NCBI GenBank assembly: GCA_003013855.2 | Contig: ML058492.1 | Span: 3,317,365 to 3,381,364, forward strand | Direction: 5' to 3' | Length of the DNA stretch: 64,000 nucleotides | Source of the DNA: Liriodendron chinense | Taxonomy: Eukaryota; Streptophyta; Magnoliopsida; Magnoliales; Magnoliaceae | The notes under the pieces: model-generated | Databases searched by the model: none | What the model was told of the DNA's origin: nothing | What the model saw: the letters and a program-made list of their open reading frames with translations, nothing else | In this document: positions 12,270 through 23,682 of the stretch, piece after piece | How positions within the stretch are numbered: the first letter of the stretch is position 1 | Layout: each line of letters begins with the position of its first letter | Position numbers and translations under genes: made by a program

Positions 12270-12315
12270 ATGTAAATCGTCGATAGACATTGTCGATTGC
12301 CGATAGTCACTGCGG
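12270..12315. repeat. Cluster 4 of the TATCGGCGATNGACA short repeat
   Basis: Two to three copies (ATCGTCGATAGACATTGTCG, CCGATAGTCACTG) sit upstream of passenger copy B, as the larger cluster sits upstream of copy A. This supports duplication of a gene-plus-repeat unit. Confidence 0.5.
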
Positions 12316-12644
12316 ATCATACGAACACCAAATCCTCCTCTATTTTATAAAGTTTAAATATTCATAGAACACTAAAAAATAAAAATTGTAAAAGAAACAA
12401 CAACATAAGGAATGAAACCACCACAACAGATGCTTCTCTCTTCACCGGAGCTTGGACGGAGTATTTTCGATGTCGCGAGGATAGTGTGTTACCCGTTCGT
12501 ACAACTATAAACCATTAAAGAAGCTTCAACCGTTGGTGTGGTCCCCTCCAAAAGAAAAGAAAAAACCTGCAGCAAGAGCCCCACCTTTTGAACCAATCTC
12601 ACAGTTGTGCCCACTAGCTTGACGTGCAAAGCTTTGACTCTTTG

Positions 12645-13109
12645 TCGTCCTTCTTGTGAGAAAAAATAAAGAATGAATGAGAAAAGGTCGAATGGCCTTT
12701 CCCGCACAAGGGCCCCACCTTTAGAACCCACGTGAGTCTCTATGTGGGGCCCACTGGATAGTCTCGAATGAGATCCATGTCGTCCACATGAGAGGGGTTT
12801 TAATTTAAGGCCATTGAACGAAGTTTGAGGGCAGAACTCATTGCTGATGGACCTCACCCATGGGAATATTCTGAATTAACGCACGGTTATGGGCCATAGG
12901 CAAGTCTAAAAAAAATTCAAATGACCCTCCTCTAGGTTTATGGTTGTCCGAATAAAGTGAATGGTTCATATTAGTCATGGGGTGGCCCTAGACGTTGATT
13001 TGGTGGGGCTCACTCTCCATGCACAAAATCCCTTCGATTTCCACGCTCTGCTACCGCCGTATGAGTCGGCGGCTGTGCAGAGGGACAATTTGGTTTGGAA
13101 AAATAAACC
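12645..13109 (-). repeat. Right terminal inverted repeat of the second Mutator-like element
   Basis: Reverse complement of the left repeat at 6329-6790. It also aligns in direct orientation with 4240-4870, placing both elements in one family. Confidence 0.7.
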
Positions 13110-14340
13110 ATCCAAACTAAGGGTACCAGCTTAGATGTATCTTGAAACATAAAGCTACTTTTACTTTATTATCTAGTTATTAGATTGTTGAACATTTATT
13201 CTACATTTAAAGATGAAAAAAATACTCAATGGCCTTATTTTAAAAACTAAGTTTCCACTAATTAGAGGTTAGGATTGTCTAAAAAATGATTTTTTTTACA
13301 CTTGTTTAAGCCGCGTCAAATCCAACGGCTAGTAAGCTGACACGTGACGGCATTATTATACAGAAGATCAAACAAGATCCTTACAACTGATGCTATCGGT
13401 AGGAGAAGATTATGAAACACAAGGAAAGTTGTTGTCAGGAGACACATATCATACATCTAAACAAAAGTTATCACAGGACATATGGTAAAATAAGAGAGGT
13501 CATAGACTTCATAATTATTTAAAAAGGACGTTCATGACTGCATTTTTAACTGACATTAATCTTTCTTACGACACATGATAGAAGACAAGTAGTACACATG
13601 TGTGGAGCTATAAGTAGAACGCTCTAAAACACACAATTAGATAAGGCGGTCATGATCAACAGTGACGCGCGACATAACATGATTGGCGATGGACGTCTGA
13701 AAGCAAGTTCATTATGCAAAAATCACATAGACACCTTTCGAAATAGAAATATGATCAACTACGCTTGCCAAACAATTGACTGATTAAGAGAAAGATCTCA
13801 AATACTCATCTTGCGTTATAAATATAATTGGCCATGTATGCTAATTTGTCAATCAACCCAGAGAATATCGCAAGATCAATTCCAATAAGAGTCTTCCATA
13901 AACTACCTTGTGCTTCTATAAATTTAGCAAAGAATTAAGAGCTCAAGACCCACGCCACTCCAATACAACATTGAAGCATTTTTTCTAAACTCCCTAATCC
14001 AATCCTCATAACGCTCATCTCTTTTCGTCGCTCTTATAGTCCATGAACCAACAGAGGTCATCTTGGATGGGAAGTAAACTACTAAATACTGCAGTAGGGT
14101 GACAACACTACTCTTTTCAATACCACATTACCTATCCTTCATCTACCATGGACACTTATCATTATTATTATTCGATCTAACTGCTCTACTGTTAGTCGGT
14201 GCCATGTTGCAAACTAGTTCGATTCGATTAGATGATAATTTAGCTAGCTTGCAACCCTATATATGATCACATCATTGGACCTAGGAAGATCTCTAAGTCT
14301 CAAATGGATAGCCCTGACCCATCTTGTCAAATGCTTAGAG
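13110..14340. other. No gene recognised
   Basis: AT-rich spacer. I found no conserved frame, RNA gene or bounded repeat in it. Confidence 0.5.
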
Positions 14341-14344
14341 ATTT

Positions 14345-14990
14345 TGCTCGACAATCTCGCCATGAACTTCAACCCAAGTGATGAACAGGCCGTCGTTTAA
14401 CTATTGTTGCATGAAGCCCTATTTAGTAATGAGAAAATGATCATTCTATGACAACCTTGCCTATAGAGTGAGGTTCCAAGCAACGAATGGATACTCATGC
14501 CATGACTATCTCATAATAAAGTGAGGACCCAAAGTAATGAACAAGTTGTCACCCTACCGACCTTCCCGACACGAAGTATGTGGCTAAGTAATGTACGATC
14601 GATCATTTAACCACGACTGACTCACCAACGGAGCTCAACCATGCAAGGTAACAAATAGTGTTGTCTAATCACAACTGTTTCGCCATAAAGTCCATCCATG
14701 TGACGAACGGGCTATCAAAGATCCTCCCGCCTTTGGTCGTCTTCCCACGGAACCCGAACCTGCATAACGAACAAGCAATCATTTTTAGCAACCGCCTTGT
14801 TATGAAGCCAGCCAAGAGATGAATAGATGGCTACCCCTTCCCATGAATCACGATTGTCTCACATAACGAGGCCTAGCCTCGTGATGAATGGATTGTGGTC
14901 CCCAACAACTGTCTTGCCAAGAAGACAGTTGAGTAGGTGATCCAGCTTTCTCATCCAACGACCTCTTGCCTATGAAGCCTTATATTTTAC
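14345..14990. repeat. Degenerate minisatellite, unit about 57-60 bp, around 11 copies
   Basis: The successive units share a layout: AAGNNATGAACNNNC, a variable middle ending NACAACTGNCTNGCC, then ATGAAGCCC. Examples begin at AAGTGATGAACAGGC, AAGCAACGAATGGA, AAAGTAATGAACAAG, and AAGAGATGAATAGATGG. Copies are about 60-70% alike by eye. No frame is kept. Confidence 0.6.
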
Positions 14991-15754
14991 CAGATGATGA
15001 TGAATTTTCATTAGTTATCCTTTTTTATTTTTCTTTTCAGCCAATTTTAATTATCGATTTAGGCCTCGTTTATTTCCTTTAAGTTATATTGTCTTATAGT
15101 TAAACGGTTCAGGTTATCATGTGCTCAATTGAAAGTCTTTTCTCTAAAGACAAAAATAACTCATTAGAAAGACAAACCCTCTCCTTCACCAATCACTTGA
15201 TTCTACCTAATCAATGGCTGAATGGTCGGCCAATGTACAACGATCTGGTTTTAATCTGGCTATTTCAGCGACTGGGTTATAAAGCGTTCGGTTTGATTCG
15301 AGTAAAATATTTTACTGTAGCACACTCGACACACATCACATCACACAAACGAACGACTGAATTGGAGACAAACACTTTTTAGTCTGATTCTCATCGAGTG
15401 TACCAATCAAAGCTAACAATTTTCATATTGTAACCTAGCAATAGTAGATTCCACAATTTTAGTGCATTTAATTTGAGCTAGTATATGTGTACCATTTCAG
15501 GTGCATTGTATAGAGTATCATATGTAGCCAGAGTATCTTGTAACTCCTCTTTTCTTCACCAAAGTTCCAGGGCCAAAACTCCAGGCCGGGCCCTACCTCT
15601 CAATTTCTATCCATGTGTGTTGCACGTGCCACACTCCAGTACAATTTTTAAAAGGCCAATGCTGGTTGTTCCATCAAAAGGATTGTAGCCCATTGCATGT
15701 CAGTTCTTATGAAATGAGAATCAATTGCCAACCTGGATCCAGCCACTTGGGTGC
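14991..15754. other. No gene recognised
   Basis: Short open frames here match nothing I know and lack splice or codon-bias support. Confidence 0.45.
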
Positions 15755-16135
15755 GACCTCACCTTGGGGCCCACCTCGATGTATGAGTTGTATATCCACA
15801 CCATCCATCCATTTTCCAGCTTAATTTAGGGCACGCTCCCAAAAATGAAGCAAATACAAATCTCAGGTGGACCACACATTAGGGTTTGGATCAAGCTGTT
15901 ATTTGTGTTTTCCCTTCATCCAAGTCTGTGTGACCTTCTCACTAGGTTGGATGGCAAACAAACATTATCTAGAGCCTAGGAAGCGTTTAATGGTAGGCGT
16001 TCAATGACCACTATTTCCTGTGGTGTTGTCCACTTGACATTTTTATCTGCTTCATTTTTGGGATCGTCTCCTAGAATAATCTGGCAAAATGGATGGACAT
16101 TGTGGATATACAATGCATACATCGATGCGGGCCTA
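15755..16135. mobile_element. GTGGGGCCCACC fold-back MITE, complete
   Basis: Both arms are present: GGGGCCCACCTCGATGTATG, GTTGTATATCCACACCATCC and GGTGGACCACAC on the left; GTCCACTTGACATTT, TGGCAAAATGGATGGAC and GTGGATATACAATGCATACA on the right. The two arms are inverted copies of each other around a centre with GTGACCTTCTCACTAGGTTG. Confidence 0.8.
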
Positions 16136-16182
16136 AGGCCATGGTCGCATCCACCAAGCGGGATCCGGGCTCACGGCTTTTT

Positions 16183-16668
16183 AGTGTAATAGCCCAGTCT
16201 GCCAAATCCAACAAAAAGTTCAATTACTCGTAAGCTCATCTTTTTTAGCCCCCACATTAGAAATTGCAAACTTTTCGGTCGAAAATGCCCCTTTAACCAC
16301 CTGCTACACTTTGGATCCCTCCTGAGTACTGTGGGTCCCCTCTAAGCATTGTGCCCCCCCCCCAGCAATGTGGATCTCCCCTAAGCATTGTAGGTCCCTC
16401 TGAGCAATGTGGGTCCTCCTTAAGTATTGTGGGTCCTCCTTGAGTATTGTGGATCTCCCTTAGGGGTTTGGAGCACCCGAAGTACTATGGATCCCCCCTG
16501 AGCACTATGGGTCGCACTTGGGAGTCCTAAGTGCGATCCACAATACAGTAAGTAGTCAAATGAGCATTTTTGCAATTTCTCATGTGGGAGCTAAAAAAAA
16601 TTAGCCTCACAAGAACTTAGACTTTTTATTGGCTTAGGGAGACCTAGGGAATATTACACTAAAACACC
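16183..16668. mobile_element. TIR element of about 485 bp enclosing a minisatellite
   Basis: The ends form about 100-bp imperfect inverted repeats. Left: TTTTAGTGTAATA, AAAAAGT, CTCATCTTTTTTAGC, CCCACATTAGAAATTGCAAA. Right in reverse complement: TTTTAGTGTAATA, AAAAAGTC, GGCTAATTTTTTTAGC, TCCCACATGAGAAATTGCAAA. Between them (16310-16560) lie about ten copies of CTGAGCANTGTGGGTCCCC, the same unit as at 3395-4140 in the other orientation. No target duplication could be fixed. Confidence 0.6.
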
Positions 16669-16906
16669 CTACTACTTTTTTTGTTTCAACACAGATTGCA
16701 TCCATTTCCAAGGCCCACGAGAGAAGAGTGTCTTTGTGCCACGTCTCGACGTTCCTTTTATAAGTTATAGAATGCTACTGATCGTTTGTACGGTAGCCTT
16801 CTGATTTTCAAATTGTTGTACAAGTGGGGCCTTAAGTCACAATGATAAACGGTGCATATTATGGACCCATTTGGATGGTTTCTACACTAAAAATTCCCTA
16901 GATTGC

Positions 16907-18094
16907 TGTTGTCCTTAATTTTTCGATCACGCATGTGGAATGATTGCGGGCGTGCCAGAATCGAATGCACGGCTCAATTCAAACTAAATAACAATGACCC
17001 CAAGCGTTGAGATAGGCAGATACGCCGTGATCGGCTGTATATAACCGAGATCTGTGAAGATCGGTCACTTATTCAGCCACTCGCATAATTATTTGATAAG
17101 GATCAGGCGATGTTTAGAGGGTATGGTTCGTCCTCCAAAGATGGGTTACACAATTGCCTTCCATACGAAAGGACTTTTCAATACAGAATTAAAAATAATG
17201 AAATAAATAAAAAAGGGACACTTACAGTCAGCCGCGTGAAATGTGCTGTAGAACTCCTTTTGTGTAAGACGCTTCATTAGAAAGAATCCAGCGCATGAGC
17301 ATAGACTCCAAGTACAACTAGGATTGATAACGACTATGTAATAGCTACGCCACTAGTGTTAATGAGTGCGAAAAACACGGCTATGCTAGTAATGATGAAA
17401 CTAAAGATAGAGATGTTGATTACACTAAGGAATGTAAAAGATAATATACTAAGAAGCATGATAATTGAAAAGATAGTCTGATTGGATTTGATTTGGTTTT
17501 GTTCGTACTGGACCCCTTGCAACATTGCTTCCCTGCTATATTTATAGGCCTTGATCGACCATTTAGATACTCACCTGATGGACGATTATAGCAACCGTCT
17601 AAATATTATCAATCTTTTAAAGAGTTCTTTACTTTCTCACACTGACAAGTGTCCTTGTAATTGCTTGTGGGACCTACCCACTCTTCCCACATTTGGTAAT
17701 TACATCCACCATCAAGCCTTCTAGATTCATCTTTTCCTCTTGCCACCTGTCCTGTTTAGAAGCCCTTATCCAGCCAGGTCAATAAGCCATTGTTTCCTTA
17801 CAGTAAACTAGAATTGGCCACTGTTCTGGCCAAAAACCCCAATCGGTCACTATTCTAGGCTACAAACCTCAATCAACCATTGTGCTGGCATTGCAAGTTG
17901 CAATTAGTCACTTCTCCCAAGACGCAAACCTCAATCGGTCACTGTCCTCGTTGCAAAACGGCAATCGGTCATTGTATCTTGCTAGAAAATGCAATCGGCC
18001 TCTTTAGAAAAACTCTCCCAACCGCTTTGCATTGGACGTGTGACATGACACGCGTCTTGCTTCTGACAGGGTCAGTCAGAAATAGGTTACAATA
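16907..18094 (-). repeat. LTR, the 3' copy in element orientation
   Basis: 1188 bp. It matches 19176-20257 with scattered substitutions and about 100 bp of net insertion. Its plus-strand right end reads ACAATA where the other copy reads ACAACA, so the terminal dinucleotide has decayed. Confidence 0.8.
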
Positions 18095-19175
18095 TTGCCC
18101 CCCATGTCGCTTCGCCTTTGGGTAAAAAGTGAAAGCAATATTGATTGTATTTTTAAATTTTGTTGCTCTTTAGCATTTGCACCTGGAAAATTTCGGCGTT
18201 TTGGTCAAAGAAACGTCAAATTCGATCATTTTGGTCGAAACCAGTCGTCTTGGCTAGAAAACATCGAATTTGGCTGCCTTGGCCAAAATCGGTTATTTTG
18301 ATCAAGCTCTTTTACTTTTCTTTCCTTCTCATTGAGTCGAGATGGCCTTGCTTGAAAATCAGATGGAAGTGCGAGTACCATATTGCATTCAAATTCCATG
18401 GGCAGCAATGACCCAAACATAATTTTAAATTTTAAACATCACCCAATCATAAACATCGAAATCACCCATCTTAATCAAAATCGGCCGTCTTAATCAGAAA
18501 ATATCAAAGTCGGTCATGGAAATGGAGACTGTCAGTCGATCCATCTAGGATAAGGCGTACAATAAACCGAAACAATGGTATGACCAAGGACTTGGCAAGC
18601 CACTTCTTGGACCAGATGCATGATTTGGTCACTATCCAAACAATTTGGTTCAAGCACTGGTGGTGGTTCTGGTCTTATTTGGCTCTGTCCTTCATCAAAT
18701 AATGAATTTATAGAAAATGTTGGGAAGGCTGCCCCCCAACTGTTTCTTGATTCCCGTTTTCATGAAATTCCTAGCTTCTTGCTCTGGTCGTCTGAACTCG
18801 ACAGGCGAAGTAACATTCCACACATCCTGGATTGGAGCGGGATGAATGTTTCGCTGTTGTGGTGGAGATACTAGCGGTACTAGCGTCAAATTTCTCACTA
18901 AGTTGACTACAACATTTGGAACATTCAGGTGACGCGCCGCTTGTGTCGTTTGCGTTCTTACGACAACGAGGGCCTTTAACTGACTTATGATCTCGTTCTA
19001 CTTGGTCATCTATCTATCAAAATTTTCACGTTCAATTCGAGCTTGCTCAGCCCAAGCGAACGATAGCTCGGCTTGTATTCTCTTTTGATCTATAATAGAA
19101 ATTTCATTTACATATCTCGAAGCCCGATCGATATTTCAGTCACTTCACAAGGTCCCATTGGGCGTGCTAGAAAAA

Positions 19176-20257
19176 TGTTGTCCTCAATTTTTCGGTCACG
19201 CGTGTGGAATGATTGCGGGCATGCTAGAATCGAATGCACGGCTCGATTCAAATTGAATAACAATGACCCCAAGCATTGAAATAGGCAGATACATCATGAT
19301 CGGCTATATATAACCAAGATCCGTGAAGATCGATCGCCTATTCAGCCACTCGCACAGTTATTTGATAAGGATCAAGCGATGTTTGGAGGGTAGGGTTCGT
19401 CCTCTAAAGATAGGTTACACATTTGCCTTCCGTACAAAAGAACTTTTCAACACGGAATTAAAAATAATGAAGTAAATAAAAGAAGGACACCTACAGTCGG
19501 CTACGCGAAACGTGTTGTAGAACTCTTTTTTGTGTAAGATGCTTCATCAGAGAGAATCTAGCGCATGAGCATAGATTCCAAGTACAACTAAGATTGATAA
19601 CTACTACGGAATAGTTACGCCACTAGTGCTAATGAGTGCGTAAAACGCGACGATACTAGTAAAGACGAAACTAAAGATAGAAATGTTGATTACACTAAGG
19701 AATATAAACGATAATATGCTAAGGAACATGATAATTGAAAAGATAGTCTGATTGAATTTGGTTTTGTTTTGTTGGTGTTGGACCCCTTGTAACATTGCTT
19801 CCTTGCTATATCTATAGGCCTTGATGGATCATCTAGATAACCCCCTAATGAGCAATTATAGAAACCGTCTAAATGCTATCAATCTTCCTGTAGATTTCTT
19901 TACTTTCGTGGGACCTATCTGTTGTTACAGCCACCATCAACCCTTCTAGATTTATATTTTCCTTTTTGCCACATGTCCTATCCGCAAGCCCTTATCCAGC
20001 TTGGACAATAGGCCACTATTTCGTTAACAATAAACTAGAATCAGCTACTGTACTAACCAAAAATCTCAATCGGTACTTATTCTAGGCTACAAACTTCAAT
20101 CGGTCGCTTCTCCCAGGATGCAGACCTCAGTCAGTCACTGTCGTCGTTGCAAAACGATAATAGGCCGTTGTATCTTGCAATCGACCTCTTTGCATTGGAC
20201 GTGTGATATGACAAGCGTCCTCCTTCTGGCAGGGTCGGTCAGAAACAGGCTACAACA
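19176..20257 (-). repeat. LTR, the 5' copy in element orientation
   Basis: 1082 bp, ends TGTTG and CAACA. The primer-binding-like tract follows directly at about 19147-19175 on the minus strand. Confidence 0.8.
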
Positions 20258-21897
20258 ATTGGTGCATTTCTGACCCTTCAATATGTGGTCAACAAATCCA
20301 CAGTGAAGAAAGGAAGTCGAGAAATGGCTCCTACGCCGAATATTCTTCTTCTAGCTTCTTCCAATCCTCTATTGCTATTTGTGCATGAGCCATTCACCGT
20401 GAGGCTAATCATATCAACGGTTTAGATGGCTAAACCGTGGGTCCCACTCGCACAAACTCAAAACCCGAGCGTTCTCTACAGACTTTGCGGCCCGAGCATT
20501 GTGTAATAACTCTGCTTGGGGTAGACTACAGTGGTAGTTTACCACCATTTCTCAAGCCTATGGTGTCTTCTCTACCACACACTAGATATTCATCCACTTC
20601 AACCCAAGTAGCGACGGCTGGTAAGGTCCACTGCAGATTCATAGAGCAAAGACCAACAACCAAACCAATCACTCTGACCATCTTATTAGTGGCCATCAAA
20701 TTACAGTGTAAAAATAAAATGGGCAGAGATGCAGATTCTGCAAGCACAATCAGATAGTTCAGATTTCAGATTAGCAAGATTTTCGTGCTATGCTTGGGAC
20801 CCATGATTTGGATGGTCCAGATTGCGGTACATATATGCTAGGTGCACCATAATGGGACACCACACAAAAAGTGGTGGTGAAGTATCATTATTTATTGACT
20901 AGCAGTAGCAACCCATGATGCATGACGTGCGAGGTACACGTACCACATTCAACGACCATTGGAAGAGAGTGGTGTGACCTAGGCTGATCATAACCATACA
21001 AGTGGCTGAAGAATCCAGTGATCTAGACAGCCCATCTGATGGGTCCACCAGCAATACCTTCGGTGCAAAATCACATTAATAGGACGATCGCCCGTCATTG
21101 CCCATGGACCGCGCGTTCGTTCCCACCTTCTGATTGAGGGACTAGTGTAGTCTGAGCATTAGGATTTTAGTTTCATGTATCCACAACAGGTCCCACCAGA
21201 TGAACGGTCCGGATCTCATATGGATGAATAATGTGTATGTTGGAGATGGAGTCAGTCTCAGCGGACCTGGAACGAGCTAATTAGGGTTTTTTTTGGGGAG
21301 GGGTGGGGGGGGGGGGGGGGAAGGCAAGCTTCATGTGAGAAAAAAGAAAGCAATTGATGGAGAAGGGAACACAAAACAATAGCAATATGAACCCTAAGCT
21401 TAAGTCACGCTTCATTATCCAATTCTCGATTAAAAACAAAAAAACAAAACAAAAAAAAACAAAAACAAAAAAAAAAAAAAAAACAAACAAACAAAAAAAA
21501 CAACAACACCTAATCCCCTTCCATGTCAAAATGAAAGAATTTGTATTTTCTTTCTCTGGTAGAAATCGGGGCGACTGTCGTACCGATAGGGGACACTACT
21601 TTTTTGTGATGTGAAGGGAATGATGACTTGTAGATGAGACCCACCCCGTCGATCAGGTATGCCACTTGTGTTTGGAACCGAGCGCAACTATCAGGCTAAT
21701 TCAACACTCTATCCATCCGACGCGCCGGAAGGGAAACGCCAAATGAATTTAGAGGCATGATTTTACACCATTCCACATGGTATGGCCCACCTGTCTTGGA
21801 TTTGACTGCCTTGTAGTATCCATGGTGAAAATGTGACCATAGGTCTGATGGAAGAGGTGAATCTGGTACATGTTTATGCTACTCAACCACCAGTAGG
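20258..21897. other. No gene recognised; G and A homopolymer tracts
   Basis: It contains a G-rich tract (21299-21320) and an A-rich tract (21434-21510). A 106-codon open frame at 20437-20757 matches nothing I know and is probably chance. Confidence 0.45.
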
Positions 21898-21910
21898 TGC
21901 AATTGTATGC

Positions 21911-22078
21911 ACACCCACACCTTTGGGACAGTGGTAGACTGAGTGAAGATAACCTCGTTTCAACACTGAGGTCCTGGTATCGATTCCCAATGTGGGGGGT
22001 GTCTAACATTGAAGTGTGACTAACAGTGGGGGTGTATGTACTAACAGTGGGATGTGTGAACTAACCCAAAAAAAAAAA
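21911..22078 (+). mobile_element. tRNA-derived SINE with 13-bp target duplication
   Basis: A 168-bp insert flanked by perfect direct repeats TGCAATTGTATGC at 21898-21910 and 22079-22091. It holds a box-A-like GTGGTAGACTGAGTG and a box-B-like GGTATCGATTCCC, about 40 bp apart, and ends in an A tail (22068-22078). This is the layout of a polymerase III SINE mobilised by a LINE. Confidence 0.8.
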
Positions 22079-22563
22079 TGCAATTGTATGCCTACAAATC
22101 TCCAAAACAAGAGAGCTGCATACAGTTGTAAGCACAAGCAGTTACCATTTCTAATATTTGAATGTTGGGAAATCATTTCGATTTTCAACTAACCAGCTAA
22201 AGGAAACAACTGCTTGTTTAAATAATCATCATCCATTACTTATCCCAATTAATTGGGATCAGCTACATGAATCATATTCTGACATTCCACTCAATCAAGG
22301 GCTAGAATGATTGAAGTTATGGCATGAGTTTGACGCCTGTAGCCAACCTGATGGGTCAGATGAAATCTGTTTGCGCCTTTCTCAGGTAGGGAAAAGGCCT
22401 ACTTTGTCATATTAACTTGTTTATCTTTCTCAAGGCAAGTGTCTGAAAACAGGTTTTCACTCGCAGTATTAGGGCACCTGCAGGATGTGCAGCGTATACT
22501 CACATCGGGAACCACTAGATAGACCATTCCCAAAGGTCTCCCCCTTGGGAAAATTGTAACCAG

Positions 22564-23107
22564 CAGTGTTTTACATAGCTTATGCTATGTGGCTGTAGCT
22601 TGTGTGAGGTAGCGTAGCAGAGCCTCAGCACTTTGTAGCTCATGAAAATAGCTCGAATTGGGTGTAGCCTTCACAACATGAATATGCTACACGCTGCGCA
22701 GCTCACATTACAAGTTATTTTTCACTACAACATGAAAATCAATTAATTTTTCAATAACTAGTTAAATTTTTCTGTTTTCAATAAAAATTAGTAAATCTTT
22801 TCAATGCTTTACTAACATAATACAAGTAACAGTCTTAAATCAGTTTCACTGCTCTTCCTTTACCTTTATACTTTGTTATTGTCCTTTCCTATTACTTTAG
22901 GTTGCATTTGGTTGCACCAAATATCATGAAATTTATTATTAATCAGTCTGATTTGATGCAAAATATCATGGAATTGGTGCAACGAAGTGCAACTTTGATC
23001 AAAATCTAGAAGTATCATGTAGGTCAAGCTACACACTATGTAGCTTACACCTCGCGCCTCAGAGGGATGAAAGCTACGCCACACACTATTTGCTATTTAA
23101 AGCATTG
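22564..23107. mobile_element. hAT MITE, TIR CAGTGTTTTANATAG
   Basis: Starts CAGTGTTTTACATAG and ends CTATTTAAAGCATTG. It aligns along its length with the MITE at 32335-32899 (GTAGCTCATGAAAATAGCT, TTTTTCACTA, GGTTGCACCAAATATCATGA, CTTCNGAGGGNTGAA). The target duplication is no longer visible. Confidence 0.75.
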
Positions 23108-23425
23108 ATCCTGACCTTCTAGTTTCTTGCCTCCAAATGGATGGTTAAGAGATAGATACATCAATGATCTACATTCAAGTTCTGTTCTTACTTAAAGTCC
23201 ATTTGGACTGAATATCCACACACCAAAAAAAAAAAAAAAAACATGGTCATTTAGCTCTTGGTGCTGGAAATTTGTCTTCCTTTATTTTCAAACATACTAG
23301 CTCAAAGAAATATGCATTCACAAATAGATTAACAAATAACCCATTCCTTTTCATCACAACATCTAACCACCAGATAACAGCGTAATCGTAAAGTGGTGAT
23401 CAGGATATTGTGAAAAGCACTTAAT

Positions 23426-23431
23426 TTTATT
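23426..23431 (-). promoter_or_regulatory. Poly(A) signal AATAAA of the p24 gene
   Basis: AATAAA on the minus strand 118 nt past the p24 stop codon, a usual distance for a plant 3' UTR. Confidence 0.45.
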
Positions 23432-23548
23432 ACTAAGTAAATTTCTAATACATCAAAATGTCTACAAATACTGAAGAGTCATTAAGGCATAACATCAATC
23501 GTTTTTCCCCTTCTGATAAATAACATGGAAGACAAAATGTACTCAGCA

Positions 23549-23682
23549 TTACACCCTGTTGTATGCAACTGACTTGCTGAACAGACGTCGGATATAAACT
23601 ACCTGAAGCCCGCTTGCACATGCCAACGCAAGGTACTCCGCAAGTGTATAGAAGATAAGACGCCTCCTAGTGCTCTCATTTG
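23549..23682 (-). CDS. p24beta: p24 exon 4 (membrane helix and tail)
   Basis: Acceptor TCTCTGCAG before CAAATGAGAGC; stop TAA at 23551-23549. Encodes NESTRRRLIFYTLAEYLAL, CASGLQVVYIRRLF and the end SKSVAYNRV. Family members usually have GEYIFLAAASGLQVLYI here, so the copy differs but conservatively. Confidence 0.9.

Larger units (their letters stand above)
6329..13109. mobile_element. Non-autonomous Mutator-like element with ~460-bp terminal inverted repeats
   Basis: The left end (6329-6790) and the reverse complement of 12645-13109 align over most of their length. Shared blocks in order are TTTTTTCC..CAAATTG, AGCAGANCGNG, TTTTGTGCA, CCCACCAAATCAA, GAGGGTCATTT, ATGGCCCA, CATCANCAATGAGTTCT, CAATGGCCTTA, TTCGAGACTATCCA, and TTCTAAAGGTGGGGCCCTT. 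Long TIRs with divergent passenger genes reading inward are the Mutator/Pack-MULE pattern. Inside are a decayed DUF1985-Ulp1 gene on plus, two decayed copies of an unrecognised gene on minus, and four clusters of a short repeat. No MURA transposase is visible, so it would depend on one elsewhere. A 9-bp target duplication was not found at the ends I chose. Confidence 0.75.
16907..20257 (-). mobile_element. Non-autonomous gypsy-type LTR retrotransposon, minus orientation
   Basis: Two direct repeats, 16907-18094 and 19176-20257, share their course from TGTTGTCCTNAATTTTTCG to AGAAANAGGNTACAANA. Flanking 5-mers are ATTGC (16902-16906) and ATTGG (20258-20262), a 4-of-5 target duplication. The interior is only 1081 bp. 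Read on minus it begins TTCTAGCACGCCCAATGGGA, a primer-binding-site-like tract seen in plant gypsy elements. It ends with the purine tract GACATGGGGGGCAA directly before the other LTR. A short decayed frame on minus (about 19140-18620, with ELSFAWAEQARIEREN) could be a gag remnant. There is no protease, RT or integrase. Confidence 0.8.

Noticed and set aside
20437..20757. 106-codon open frame as a gene
   Set aside because: No recognisable domain, no splice context, and overlapping frames on both strands of similar length.
22564..23107. Exact target duplication for this hAT MITE
   Set aside because: The flanking 8-mers GTAACCAG and ATCCTGAC do not match; not claimed.
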